NCBI GenBank assembly: GCA_017555205.1
Contig: JAFZGW010000019.1
Coordinates: 35,387-99,386, forward strand
Direction of reading: 5' to 3'
DNA length: 64,000 bases
Origin: Akkermansia sp.
GTDB taxonomy: Bacteria > Verrucomicrobiota > Verrucomicrobiia > Verrucomicrobiales > Akkermansiaceae
Shown one piece after another: positions 49,879 through 59,552 of this stretch. A program made the position numbers and the translations under genes. Under the pieces are notes generated by a model that was given only the letters and a program-made list of their open reading frames with translations, made no database searches and had not been told where the DNA came from. How positions within the stretch are numbered: the first letter of the stretch is position 1; each line of letters begins with the position of its first letter.

Positions 49879-50595
49879 TCAGTTACCGTTCTCGGCAGCC
49901 GGGGTAGGTGTCGTAAGCGGCTGAGGAGTCAGAAACGTATTCTCGCGGCGCAAATCGCGGGCGGAGGCAAAGGGGGAATAGATAACCTCGTCACCCACGC
50001 GGGGTAACAGAGTCTCCTCATCAACATCTACCTGGCTCTTTCCGAACTCCTGGGGGCGCATAGTTGCCCCGACCTGACCGGATTCTTCATCCACATAGTC
50101 GACAGTTACCTCGCACAGGACGTGCCCCTCGCGGCGAACAGCCAGCACGAGCCCCTCGGGCAGCACATCTTTTACCGCCGGTTTGAAAAGCACGGAAACC
50201 CACTCCTTATTGAAAGCCGTCACAAGGCCGATAGTTCCGTCGGTCTTCTCATTTTTCAATTCATTGTCGCGCTGCTGAGCAGCTTCAGCCTTGCGGCGAG
50301 CATCCTCGAGCACGGCCTGAGCCTCGGCTTCGCAGACGGACTTTTCGGCCTCACGGTCAGCATTTTCGGCTGCGGCCATAGCATCTTTCAGCCCGCCGAC
50401 CTCAGCACCGTCTCCATAACCGCTCACGCGCTGACGATGCCCGGCAGTCTGCTGCTGATTTTGAGCAGATTGCTGAGAAATATGATAAAGGTTCTGCTCT
50501 GCCTGCATGGCCGGCAATGTAACGAACACAACGTAAAACATGAGCCCGACCGCAATGACAAGCAGCGAGAGAATAGTGATACGAAAAGCATTCAT
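49879..50595 (-). CDS. Membrane-anchored coiled-coil protein
   Basis: 238 residues from ATG 50595. One N-terminal anchor (residues about 6-30), a glutamine/alanine/glutamate-rich helix (residues 38-125), then a beta-rich C-terminal domain (about 130-220) ending PLTTPTPAAENGN. The ATG is 7 bases from a -10 TATACT (with TTGCAT 16 bases upstream), so leaderless. Longer start 50727 is unlikely, as it lies upstream of this promoter. Family not recognised. Confidence 0.6.
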   Translation of the reverse strand: MNAFRITILSLLVIAVGLMFYVVFVTLPAMQAEQNLYHISQQSAQNQQQTAGHRQRVSGYGDGAEVGGLKDAMAAAENADREAEKSVCEAEAQAVLEDARRKAEAAQQRDNELKNEKTDGTIGLVTAFNKEWVSVLFKPAVKDVLPEGLVLAVRREGHVLCEVTVDYVDEESGQVGATMRPQEFGKSQVDVDEETLLPRVGDEVIYSPFASARDLRRENTFLTPQPLTTPTPAAENGN

Positions 50596-50744
50596 GCGGG
50601 TCAGTATAGCATATTCAGTCCACCATGCAAGCTCATTGTATGTCAGAATGTCCCCCCCTGCCCATTTTAGCGCAAGCATGACAGAATATCGACTCCAAAC
50701 GAAGGGAAAATACGCATTATCTGACATGTAGACAGTATTTTGGC

Positions 50745-50773
50745 TTGCCAGTCGCCCCCTGTGGGGGTATAAG
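50745..50773 (+). promoter_or_regulatory. pgsA promoter with a palindrome in the spacer
   Basis: TTGCCA (50745-50750), 17-bp spacer, TATAAG (50768-50773). The spacer is mostly the palindrome CCCCCTGTGGGGG (50755-50767). The pgsA ATG follows after 11 bases. Confidence 0.65.
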
Positions 50774-50784
50774 TGTGTGTGTAC

Positions 50785-51432
50785 ATGTTGAACTTGCCGA
50801 ACACCATCACACTCATTCGCATTGCACTTGTCATTGTATTTGCCGTGGCTTTAACGGCGGATGGAGTTGCGCCGTTCGTCAATGGCGTAAGCCCAATGGA
50901 AACCATGGAGTACCAAGGGTGGTGGTTTATCCCGGTAACTATCGGCAACTGTATAGCGCTGTGGGCTTTCGTAGCCGGTGCCATAAGTGATTTTCTGGAC
51001 GGCTATCTGGCTCGCAAGTACAACCTAATCACCAACTTCGGCAAACTCATTGACCCCTTGGCCGACAAAATACTGGTGAGTGCCGCCTTCATTTACCTGA
51101 CCTACGTGGGCATGTGCCCGTTTTGGGTTACCATCCTCATTATCTTCCGCGAGTTTTTGGTCACCGGCCTTCGCCAGTTAGCCGTCGAAAAGGGTGTGGT
51201 AATAGCAGCTGACCGTACCGGCAAATGGAAAACCGGCATGCAACTGGCATATTGTATAGCCTGCTTGGTTCATTTGGGGTACGCCGGCAATCTACCCGAG
51301 CCTCTGCACAGTCTCTCGGTAGGTCCGGGCGGTGAGTGGCTGCGTGCGATTTTCCTGTGGAGCAGTGTCATACTGACCGTGTGGAGCGGCTTATTCTACT
51401 GCATTTCCGGGCGTCGTTTTCTGCGTGGCTGA
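50785..51432 (+). CDS. pgsA: CDP-diacylglycerol-glycerol-3-phosphate 3-phosphatidyltransferase
   Basis: 215 residues from ATG 50785. The CDP-alcohol phosphotransferase signature 'D-x2-D-G-x2-A-R-x8-G-x3-D-x3-D' is present from about residue 69 (DFLDGYLARKYNL..GKLIDPLADK). Six to seven membrane helices. Makes phosphatidylglycerophosphate for PG and cardiolipin. The longer start at 50773 lies inside the -10 box and was rejected. Confidence 0.93.
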   Translation: MLNLPNTITLIRIALVIVFAVALTADGVAPFVNGVSPMETMEYQGWWFIPVTIGNCIALWAFVAGAISDFLDGYLARKYNLITNFGKLIDPLADKILVSAAFIYLTYVGMCPFWVTILIIFREFLVTGLRQLAVEKGVVIAADRTGKWKTGMQLAYCIACLVHLGYAGNLPEPLHSLSVGPGGEWLRAIFLWSSVILTVWSGLFYCISGRRFLRG

Positions 51433-51495
51433 TTTTTAGCTGGAAATGCGGAGCCAAATGTGCTAGAGTTGCGGCTGTATCACAGCATCCGCATT

Positions 51496-52077
51496 ATGAA
51501 GCTCCTTATTTCCCTCATCAGCACACTCTCCGCGGCAGTCGCTCTCAGTTGCTGCCAACAAACACAGAAGGCCTACCCCGTATACTTTTTGGTGCAGGAT
51601 GCTAATACCGTAACCGAGGCGGCGGACAGCACCAGTGCGCGTATGATTGTGAAGTTCAACGGCGTAACCTACACGCGCATGCCTATCATGTCGCTGGATC
51701 ATTTTGAAAAGTTCCGCTCGCACCTCAACCCCGACGGCTCATACGGTGTAACCCTTTACGCGAAGAAAGAATGGCGCAATCGCCTGTATTACAACACCAT
51801 TGAAAAGAGCGGCATGCTCATGCTGCCGGTTGTCAACGGTTTAGCAATGGAGCCCATGCGCATCTCCCCGGTAAATGACGGTGTATTGGTCATTTGGAAT
51901 GGGCTCAACGGCTACGATTTGAAGATGATTTCCCGTACCATTGACCCCATTAACCCCGAAATCGAGAAAAAACGCTACAAGAGCAGCAATCCCCGCCCCC
52001 TGCCCACCAAGCCGGAAAACGTACAAGATCAGACCCGTGACTTCACCGGTCGCACGGTAGGTGAGATTTACAGTTAA
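51496..52077 (+). CDS. Lipoprotein-like protein of unknown function
   Basis: 193 residues from ATG 51496. N-terminal signal with lipobox-like AVALSCCQQ (Cys about residue 19-20), then a beta-rich domain (FNGVTYTRMPIMSLDHFEK). No family recognised. Next gene starts 3 bases after its stop, so co-transcribed with the M23 peptidase. Confidence 0.6.
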   Translation: MKLLISLISTLSAAVALSCCQQTQKAYPVYFLVQDANTVTEAADSTSARMIVKFNGVTYTRMPIMSLDHFEKFRSHLNPDGSYGVTLYAKKEWRNRLYYNTIEKSGMLMLPVVNGLAMEPMRISPVNDGVLVIWNGLNGYDLKMISRTIDPINPEIEKKRYKSSNPRPLPTKPENVQDQTRDFTGRTVGEIYS

Positions 52078-52079
52078 CA

Positions 52080-53129
52080 ATGCTTCGAACGGCCTCCATA
52101 CAACTTTTGTTGATTCCGATTCTGCTGCTGAGCCTCTGCATGGCAGCCGTTCAGGATTTAGTGTTCCACCTACCGACGGATAATGAAACCCTGTACCAAA
52201 GCGGGGGGGATTCGTATTTCATGTATGTGGACCGGGATTTCGAGGGAGTGAAGTCGCAACCGTGGCAAGCCGGCACATGGGGCATGGTGCGCAATGCCTA
52301 CCGCGACGGCAATGGGCAAGTGCGCTACAGCCGCATGCACGAGGGCATAGACGTCAAACCCATACGCCGCGATGCCAACGAAGAACCCTTGGACGAAGTT
52401 CGGAGTATTGCGCCCGGTATCGTAGCCTATGTGAGCGCCAACCCCAAGGAAAGCAACTACGGCCGCTATGTGGTAGTAGCACACCGTGTACCCGAGGGCA
52501 CCATCTACAGCCTATACGCTCACTTAGCAAAGGTCACTTGCAGCGAAGGTCAGCGAGTTACCCCGGCAGATACACTGGGGGTATTGGGGTATAGCGGAGT
52601 GGGCCTGAACAAAACTCGCGCTCATTGCCACTTGGAAATATGCCTGATGATTAATTCGGCATACGACCTCATTGTGCAGCCCCCTACCAACAAGCATGGC
52701 TTGTTCAATGGCCTGAACCTCGTGGGTATAGATGCCGCCGATGTACTGCGGGCATGCCGGAACGGGCAACCATTTTCCCTGTCGGCCTACTTTGCCAAAC
52801 TCCGCGAGCACTACCGAGTACGGGTACCATGGCAAGGCAGCATGGATATACTGCGCCGCCACCCGTTCCTTTACAAAGGGCGCTGGGGGTACCCCTGCCC
52901 CTCGGTCGATATAGCATTCACGCAAGAGGGAATCCCCATCGCCATTTACCCCGCCGCGCAGGAGGTGAGCAGCCCCACCATCATCAAATGTCGCGCCCTG
53001 CCCACCCTGCAACAGAATGCCACCGTCAACCGAGTGAAAGGCAACAGCAAAACCGCAGAGCTGACCGCCTCGGGGCTTCGCTACGTCAATTTATTCCTAT
53101 ACACCGAACAGCCCCCGGCTGCTCAGTAA
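52080..53129 (+). CDS. M23/LytM-type peptidase
   Basis: 349 residues with a signal peptide (residues 1-22). Zinc site: MHEGIDVK (His about 86, Asp about 90), YAHLAK (His about 147) and HCHLE (His about 182), the usual H-x3-D ... H-x-H order of M23. It cuts peptidoglycan cross-links or acts as an activator. Sits between a lipoprotein and a TPR protein gene. Confidence 0.85.
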   Translation: MLRTASIQLLLIPILLLSLCMAAVQDLVFHLPTDNETLYQSGGDSYFMYVDRDFEGVKSQPWQAGTWGMVRNAYRDGNGQVRYSRMHEGIDVKPIRRDANEEPLDEVRSIAPGIVAYVSANPKESNYGRYVVVAHRVPEGTIYSLYAHLAKVTCSEGQRVTPADTLGVLGYSGVGLNKTRAHCHLEICLMINSAYDLIVQPPTNKHGLFNGLNLVGIDAADVLRACRNGQPFSLSAYFAKLREHYRVRVPWQGSMDILRRHPFLYKGRWGYPCPSVDIAFTQEGIPIAIYPAAQEVSSPTIIKCRALPTLQQNATVNRVKGNSKTAELTASGLRYVNLFLYTEQPPAAQ

Positions 53130-53147
53130 ACCACGCTCTCCACCGCC

Positions 53148-55589
53148 ATGTGCCACCGCCATTTACTACCAATCATACTTAGCCTGTGCCTGAGCTGCCA
53201 TGCCACCGGGCAGGATTTAGCCAAGGCCGAATACCTGCTCCGCGAGGGCAAAGCGGCAGAGGCACTGCAAGAGCTGCAACTGGCACCGCATTCACCGGCA
53301 GCCCTGTATTGGCGAGGCCGTGCCTTGGTCGAGCTCAAACGCCTACCGCAGGCAATCAACCAGTTTCGGGAAATTCCGCAAGAAAGTGTTTTTTATCCTT
53401 ACGCGGCGAAAGGCATCATATATTGTGCCTGGCAAAGCCCCATGCTGGATTTCGTTGAATATGTGGCGCCATTAACCGCAGCGAGCAACAAGGAGATAGC
53501 CACCTTGGCACAGGCTGCACTTGCCGAGCACCAACTGCGCTACACCTCCAACGGTGATATTTCTACACTCACACCACTGCGAGAGCTTGCCTCCACCCAA
53601 ACGGAGCTCAGCCCGGTGCTGGATTTGCTTAACATTGAGGAACTGCGCCGCCAAAAACAATACGAACAGGCAATCGCAGCAGGGCGCGCTATGGAGAACA
53701 ACCCGGCCGTACCCCTCATCATGAAGCACCGTACCCGACTTGCTCTCGCAGAAGTCTATTACGACAAAGCCGAAGCAACGCCCATGGTGACAACCGAGGC
53801 GGATGAAGACGAGGAAGAAATCGAAAGCGATGAAGGCAAAGGCGAAGAAACCTTGCTGCACTTCATTGCCGCCTGGCCAGATTCACCGCTGATAGATGAG
53901 GCATTTCGCCGCCTCAACACACGCCACGCATTTGAAGAAAGCGAATATGCCCGCCGCCGACTGGAGGAATGGAGCACAGAACTTACCAAACCGCACCGTG
54001 CCGCCTTGGCCATGGCCGTGCTGCAGCGCCTGCAACTGAGCGGTCAGCGCCATGCGGAAAACGATGCCACCATTGCCAACACGGCAGCCACCCAGTTGCC
54101 CAATGAACCGGTATCCCAGCTCATCATCGGCGAACAGGTGCGCCGCCTCATCAACCGCGGGGACATTAAGCAGGCCACCCTGTACCTCAACATGATGAAG
54201 CAGGATGAGAACGACCCCCGCTACCTCTTCTACAAAGCCTGCTGCAGTCCACACAACGCCCCGCAAACAGCCGAGCTCTTCCTGCGCAGCGCCGAACTGG
54301 CATCGACCGATTTACAATCAGCCGCACTTTGCAATGCCATGTATTGTGCCGTAATCGGTAAAGACCAAGCCATGGTTGACAGACTGCTCACAAAAGAACT
54401 TCCCCAACGAGTACGCCGCGCCATGTTGCTGATGCACGCAGGGCTCATTTTGCAGAGCAATCCTGAGCAGGCCCGCGCAGAAATTGAGTCGGCCATACTG
54501 CTGGGGCCGACCAAGAAAGAACAAATTGAAATCGCACTTCAGCTGGCTGAAATCGATGTACAAACAGCCCCGGCTGAAACATTGAACCAGCTTCAACAAT
54601 ACACCGCGCAGGAGCGAAAAAATTGGGAAAGCGAGCAGGCGTTGCGCTACTATGCCCTACTGCTGAATGCCTATGACAATTTACGAGCAAGCGGAATGCA
54701 AACAACCTCCGCCGAGGAGCTGCTCAAAGAGGCTGTAGCCACCACTGAGCGGGATGACATACGCTACACACTCACCATCAACCTGGCACACCGTTTATCG
54801 ACCGCAGGTAAACACACAGAGGCACTTCAACTACTGAAAAACCTGGCCGAACAAAGCACCACCTCGCAGCAGCGAGCACGCGCCCTGCTGCTGTGCGGTC
54901 GCCAAGCTGAGCAATTGCAATCAACCGAGCAACTCACGCAAGCGGCAGCATTTTTTGCAGCCGCCGCCGACATACAGTCGCCTTACCGCAACAAAGCGCT
55001 CATGCTGCAGGCTCGAATACTGGCATGGATTAACAAAGGAGAAGAATCGCAGGCAATTCTCAGCAGCCTGCTGAGACAAAATGATTTAACAGTACCTGAA
55101 CGAGCCCTTGCGCTAAGTATTCAGGCGCACGAACAGACCCTGCGCGGAACCCCGGAAGGGCTTCAGGAGGCCGTTGCCACCAATAACCGCATTTTCGAGT
55201 TACCGGAACTCCCCGCAGCATGGTTCACACGAGCAAAACTGCAACGCGCCGTACTGCTGTCCCGAGCCAACAAAAAAGCGGAGGCTCTGGCCGACTACAC
55301 CGCACTGATAGAAACTATAGCGAACTCACAAACAGCCGCCAAGCCCACGAAGGAGCAGTGGTTTGTGCTATACTTTGCGGCCACTGGCGCCATTGCTCAA
55401 TACATGCAGCAGGAAATGCACCAAGAAGCAGCAGAACTTGCAGAGCGCATAGCAGCCTGGCCCGAAAAACCCCGCCCCGGCCACCACGTCATCGGCACAG
55501 GCAAACGAGCACAACAATTCGACGATTGGGCAACCAATATCCGAAAGTTCAACTTCATGCCGACCCACTCCACGCAGAGCGTGCAGTAA
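53148..55589 (+). CDS. Large TPR-repeat secreted or periplasmic protein
   Basis: 813 residues. Signal peptide (first about 21 residues), then many tetratricopeptide-like helical pairs across the length (for example AEYLLREGKAAEALQELQL, LIMKHRTRLALAEVYYDKAE). An acidic insertion (EADEDEEEIESDEGKGEE) lies near residue 210-230. Likely a scaffold in the envelope. Last of the 51496-55589 run. Confidence 0.75.
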   Translation: MCHRHLLPIILSLCLSCHATGQDLAKAEYLLREGKAAEALQELQLAPHSPAALYWRGRALVELKRLPQAINQFREIPQESVFYPYAAKGIIYCAWQSPMLDFVEYVAPLTAASNKEIATLAQAALAEHQLRYTSNGDISTLTPLRELASTQTELSPVLDLLNIEELRRQKQYEQAIAAGRAMENNPAVPLIMKHRTRLALAEVYYDKAEATPMVTTEADEDEEEIESDEGKGEETLLHFIAAWPDSPLIDEAFRRLNTRHAFEESEYARRRLEEWSTELTKPHRAALAMAVLQRLQLSGQRHAENDATIANTAATQLPNEPVSQLIIGEQVRRLINRGDIKQATLYLNMMKQDENDPRYLFYKACCSPHNAPQTAELFLRSAELASTDLQSAALCNAMYCAVIGKDQAMVDRLLTKELPQRVRRAMLLMHAGLILQSNPEQARAEIESAILLGPTKKEQIEIALQLAEIDVQTAPAETLNQLQQYTAQERKNWESEQALRYYALLLNAYDNLRASGMQTTSAEELLKEAVATTERDDIRYTLTINLAHRLSTAGKHTEALQLLKNLAEQSTTSQQRARALLLCGRQAEQLQSTEQLTQAAAFFAAAADIQSPYRNKALMLQARILAWINKGEESQAILSSLLRQNDLTVPERALALSIQAHEQTLRGTPEGLQEAVATNNRIFELPELPAAWFTRAKLQRAVLLSRANKKAEALADYTALIETIANSQTAAKPTKEQWFVLYFAATGAIAQYMQQEMHQEAAELAERIAAWPEKPRPGHHVIGTGKRAQQFDDWATNIRKFNFMPTHSTQSVQ

Positions 55590-55621
55590 CAGCCCCTGCC
55601 CCTCAGGCTCAGCAAAGGCAC

Positions 55622-56647
55622 TCAGCGCAAATCGCACCACACGGGGCGGTGGTCACTGGCTGTATTCGTGTGTTTGCTGTCAACAATACCGCTTTTACTG
55701 CGTTTTCCCAACCGTTTCTGCATAACGGAATTTACAAAAATCTGGTCGAACACAAAATAGCCCTTGCCATTGTCATAATAAATAGTCCAGCACTGCCCGC
55801 GCGAATCCTCCGCCTTTACGCGAGTCAACCCGCTCAGTTTCCCCAGTATCCCCATAGCGCCATCAGCCGGGCCATCGTTCCAGTCGCCGAACACCAACAG
55901 CGGGATATCCGGCTGAGCGGTCTGCAAAATATGCAAATAGTCAGCCACCGTTCGCACTTCGCGCCGCCTTAAACTATCTGCGGCATCAGCATTGACAGCC
56001 ACGCGCGATTTGAGGTGAACTCCGACAATACGAAAACGCCGACCGTCATCCAGCCCGACGGTAACATCGAGAATCCCCCGCAGCATCTTGCGCTTATGGT
56101 CACCAAACAATCCTTTGTCGGCCACGGAATCGTTGCGCTCGATGGGGTGCATAGAGAGCAGCGCAAGGGCTCGGTCCTCGCCGCGACGCTCCAACACATA
56201 GCTATGCCGGTAGTCCAACCCGTGTTCCCCCAGCCGTTCCTGCAAATCCTGAAGTGCCAATTTCCCGCCAATTTCAATTAATCCCACAATCTCCGGGCGA
56301 GCCTCGGCAATTGCTGCGGCTACCGCCTTGCGAGCCTTCTCGGACTTCGCTCGGCTCACAAAACGCGAGCGGGATGCTTCCCCCGGCACAAAATAATTCT
56401 GCACATTGTACATAAGGAATCGCACGGGCCTACCCTGCTCCGGGATAGGCTGCTGCGGTTCCTCCTGCACCACAACGGCAGGCGCAGTATTCAGCGGGGT
56501 CGGCTGCTCAAATTCAGCCTCGGCAGGCACATTGCCGAAGCGAACCATCAGCAGTACGGCAAGCACAAGGGTGAGCAATATCAGCAATACGTCCGCCCTT
56601 GCCCAGAGCGCCGCCAAACGCTGACCAGCTTTTCCCCGCTTACTCAT
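55622..56647 (-). CDS. Endonuclease/exonuclease/phosphatase-family membrane protein
   Basis: 341 residues from ATG 56647. One membrane helix (residues 15-37), then an EEP fold: RFLMYNVQNYF (Asn), VGLIEIGG (Glu), FGDWND (Asp/Asn) and a C-terminal NTASDHRPVW (Asp-His). These are the standard catalytic landmarks. Could be a nuclease or a phosphodiesterase; substrate unknown. Confidence 0.8.
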   Translation of the reverse strand: MSKRGKAGQRLAALWARADVLLILLTLVLAVLLMVRFGNVPAEAEFEQPTPLNTAPAVVVQEEPQQPIPEQGRPVRFLMYNVQNYFVPGEASRSRFVSRAKSEKARKAVAAAIAEARPEIVGLIEIGGKLALQDLQERLGEHGLDYRHSYVLERRGEDRALALLSMHPIERNDSVADKGLFGDHKRKMLRGILDVTVGLDDGRRFRIVGVHLKSRVAVNADAADSLRRREVRTVADYLHILQTAQPDIPLLVFGDWNDGPADGAMGILGKLSGLTRVKAEDSRGQCWTIYYDNGKGYFVFDQIFVNSVMQKRLGKRSKSGIVDSKHTNTASDHRPVWCDLR

Positions 56648-56667
56648 ACGCGGCGAGTCCGTCAATA

Positions 56668-57663
56668 TTATTTCTCTCGAAGCCAAGCAGCCACCTGCGG
56701 CGCGGCGTATGTAAGTATCATATCTGCCCCGGCGCGACGTATGGATAAGAGAGCCTCCATCATGCACGCGCGCTCATCCAGCCAGCCGGAGGCCGCAGCG
56801 GCCTTCACCATCAGGTACTCACCGCTTACGTGATATGCGGCTATGGGCAGGTTGGTGTGCTCCCGCATGGCGCGAATGACATCCAAATACAGCGTGGCCG
56901 GCTTCACCATGAGCATGTCTGCACCCTCCGCGGCATCCAACTCGGCTTCCCTCAGTGCTTCGCGAGCATTGGCCGGATCCATCTGGTAGGTTTTCTTGTC
57001 GCCGAACTTAGGAGCACTGCCCAAAGCCCCGCGGAACGGCCCATAGTAGGCGGAGGCATATTTAGCCGTATAACTCAGCAAAGACACCCCGGTAAAGCCT
57101 TCGGCATCCAGCGCGGCACGCAGTGCAGCAATGCGGCCATCCATCATATCGCTGGGGGATATGATATCGGCTCCGGCGCGGGCATGGCAAAGGGCCTGGC
57201 GGCACAGTGCCTCCACAGTTTCGTCATTCATGATTTCATACGAACCATTCGCATATTCACGCACAATACCGTCTTGCCCATAGGTGTTGAACGGGTCGAG
57301 AGCCACATCAGTCATCACCAGCATATCCGGCACGGCTGCCTTAATAGCAGCAATGGCGCGCGGCACCACCCCATCGGGGTTCCATGCCTCACTGCCGGCG
57401 GCATCCTTCTTTTCTTCCGGCACTACGGCAAAGAGATCAATACAGGGAATCCCCAGCTCATACAGGCGCTGACACTCAGCCGCGATATCGGCCACACACC
57501 AGCGAGTACAGCCCGGCAGGGAATCAATAGGCGTATTCTCGTCGCCCTCCTGCACAAACATAGGGTATATCAAATTGGCGGCAGTGAGCGTAGTCTCTTG
57601 CATCAGCCCGCGCATGGCGGCTGATTTACGGTTTCGGCGAGGGCGTATCGGCAAATCCATCAT
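56668..57663 (-). CDS. hemB: Delta-aminolevulinic acid dehydratase
   Basis: 331 residues from ATG 57663. HemB landmarks: RPRRNRKSAAMRGLMQET, DLFAVVPEEKK, DIISPSDMMDGR, LLSYTAKYASAYYGPFR (lysine) and MLMVKPATLYLDVI (second lysine). It joins two 5-aminolevulinate molecules into porphobilinogen. The promoter TTTACA-17-TATGCT (near 57703-57675) places transcription start at the ATG or just before, so the longer start at 57780 is rejected. Confidence 0.92.
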   Translation of the reverse strand: MMDLPIRPRRNRKSAAMRGLMQETTLTAANLIYPMFVQEGDENTPIDSLPGCTRWCVADIAAECQRLYELGIPCIDLFAVVPEEKKDAAGSEAWNPDGVVPRAIAAIKAAVPDMLVMTDVALDPFNTYGQDGIVREYANGSYEIMNDETVEALCRQALCHARAGADIISPSDMMDGRIAALRAALDAEGFTGVSLLSYTAKYASAYYGPFRGALGSAPKFGDKKTYQMDPANAREALREAELDAAEGADMLMVKPATLYLDVIRAMREHTNLPIAAYHVSGEYLMVKAAAASGWLDERACMMEALLSIRRAGADMILTYAAPQVAAWLREK

Positions 57664-57775
57664 GTCGGGTTCAAGCATAGCATCTTTCGCGCGTTTTGTA
57701 AAGGAACATCGCATGCCGTGCCATTTGAAAGCCGTATAGGCATGCGTCTTCTGCGCAATGGCCGATATTAGCTCT

Positions 57776-57803
57776 TGCATTTGGCTGTCGGGAGCGTTAC
57801 AAT
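57776..57803 (+). promoter_or_regulatory. Promoter of rsmA-Nudix
   Basis: TTGCAT, a 17-bp spacer and TACAAT; nine bases follow to the ATG at 57813. Leader very short or absent. Confidence 0.6.
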
Positions 57804-57812
57804 AGGCCGCAG

Positions 57813-59162
57813 ATGAAAGCTGCGCAAATCCACGAAGTGCTGAATAATTTTAATGTTACCCCCTCCAAGTCGATGGGGCAAAATTTCCTGACGGACGAAA
57901 ACATAGCCCGCTGGATTGTAAACCAGCTCGACATACAACCCGAAGATTGCGTGGTTGAAGTCGGTCCCGGAACCGGAGCCCTTACCGAGCACATGGTGCC
58001 ACTGTGCCGCAAATTGATACTGGTGGAGTTCGATGCTCGGCTGGCAGCCTACCAACGCGAGCGTTGGGCTGACTGCCCGCATGTGGAGGTACACCATGCA
58101 GACGGCGCCACGTGGGACCCCCGTTGTTTATTTGCGGAGAAACCCGTAAAGTTCATGGGCAATCTGCCGTACTCCGCCGGCGGTGCCATTCTGGCCAATT
58201 TCCTGACCTCTCCCTGTGCTTGCGAGCGCGCAGTGGTCATGTTGCAAAAAGAGTTTATCGACCGCATACTGGCACAGCCCGGGGACGAGGCCTACGGGCT
58301 GCTCTCACTGCGCATACAAATGGACTGGGTACCGAAGGCGCTCAAGACCGTACCGCCCGAGGCCTTCTCCCCACGGCCGAAGATTGATTCCACCGTCATG
58401 CTGCTCACCCCGCGCCCCGCGCACGAGCTGCCGCCCTACGACCACCGATTGATGGATGAGCTGATGCGCCGTTGCTTTGCCCAGCGCCGTAAACAGATGC
58501 ACAAACAACTGCCGGCTTCCCCCCCTTGGGCAGAAGTCGCCGCGAAAGTGGGCATCTCCCCAACCGCCAGACCCGAAGAGCTGGGACTGGCCAAATGGGT
58601 TGAGCTGACCAACGCCTACGACCCGCACCCGCTGGCCACCGTTGCCCAGAAAGACGACGAAATTTTTGATGTAGTGGACGAGCAGGATTGCGTGCTCCGC
58701 CAAGCCACCCGCCGTGAGGTACACGAGCAGAACTTATTGCACCGTGCTGTTCACATTCTGGTTTTCAACAAAAATCACGACTGCCTGCTGCAAAAGCGCT
58801 CCAGGCTCAAAGACAAGCACCCCGGCGTGTGGGATTCCTCCGCCGCCGGCCACCTCGATGCCGGTGAAGATTACGAAACTGCCGCCCGCCGAGAACTGCA
58901 GGAGGAACTCGGCATCGCAGACGCACGCTTGGTTCATGTCGGCAACCTTCCCCCCTCCCCCCAAACCGGGTTCGAGCACGTCTGCATTTATGCCGCTATC
59001 AAAGAAGGTAAAATCAGTTTCCCCGCAGCGGAAATCGAGGGCGTCATTCCCTTCCCGGCTCGCTTAATTGATGCTTGGTTGGAGCGGCGCCCGCAAGACT
59101 TTGCTTCGTCATTTGCCCAATGTTGGCAAAAAGTACGCGGCATGCTGGGTGAGGGCACATAA
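57813..59162 (+). CDS. rsmA: 16S rRNA dimethyltransferase RsmA fused to a Nudix hydrolase
   Basis: 449 residues. Residues 1-265: RsmA/KsgA (MGQNFLTD, VVEVGPGTGALTEH SAM loop, MGNLPYS catalytic NLPY, and the C-terminal helical domain) that dimethylates two adenines of 16S rRNA. Residues about 285-449: a Nudix domain related to YfcD/IDI-like proteins; the Nudix box G-x5-E-x7-R-E-L-x-E-E is at about 346-368 (GHLDAGEDYETAARRELQEE). No stop or break between domains. Nudix substrate unknown. Confidence 0.9.
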   Translation: MKAAQIHEVLNNFNVTPSKSMGQNFLTDENIARWIVNQLDIQPEDCVVEVGPGTGALTEHMVPLCRKLILVEFDARLAAYQRERWADCPHVEVHHADGATWDPRCLFAEKPVKFMGNLPYSAGGAILANFLTSPCACERAVVMLQKEFIDRILAQPGDEAYGLLSLRIQMDWVPKALKTVPPEAFSPRPKIDSTVMLLTPRPAHELPPYDHRLMDELMRRCFAQRRKQMHKQLPASPPWAEVAAKVGISPTARPEELGLAKWVELTNAYDPHPLATVAQKDDEIFDVVDEQDCVLRQATRREVHEQNLLHRAVHILVFNKNHDCLLQKRSRLKDKHPGVWDSSAAGHLDAGEDYETAARRELQEELGIADARLVHVGNLPPSPQTGFEHVCIYAAIKEGKISFPAAEIEGVIPFPARLIDAWLERRPQDFASSFAQCWQKVRGMLGEGT

Positions 59163-59255
59163 TTTTTTGTTATTTTTTTGCAAGATAAAGCTTGCAAAAA
59201 CAAAAAAATCTGTTAAAATTGCCCCGGATAATTTGTCGTATCTAACGATTTCATT

Positions 59256-59507
59256 ATGAGGGCGAAAAACATCTCAAGATATACGTACAAGAAAACGGCG
59301 TTTCAAGGATGGCGTCTGGCTTTGAGGCGACAGGGGCAGCAATTTGTTAAATACTTTGCTGACCGTCAATACGAAGACAGCACAGCAGCTTTCAAAGCAG
59401 CAGTGGCGCTTCGCAATGCCATTTTGCAAGAGTTGAAAAAAGGAGCCGACCCGGCAGTTGTATTTGCTGCCGCTCGCGAATTAACTCAACAGAAAACTGA
59501 GGATTGA
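59256..59507 (+). CDS. Small AP2-like DNA-binding-type protein
   Basis: 83 residues. FQGWRLALRRQGQQFVKYFADRQYEDSTAAFKAAVALRNAIL fits the AP2-like three-strand-helix pattern seen in bacterial and phage proteins. Promoter TTGCAA-16-TAAAAT upstream (about 59190-59217). It stands alone, followed by a terminator. Role likely DNA binding; inferred. Confidence 0.6.
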   Translation: MRAKNISRYTYKKTAFQGWRLALRRQGQQFVKYFADRQYEDSTAAFKAAVALRNAILQELKKGADPAVVFAAARELTQQKTED

Positions 59508-59552
59508 TACGGCCACGTTCTCTCTCCGCACTTAATCTCAATCAAAAAAATT

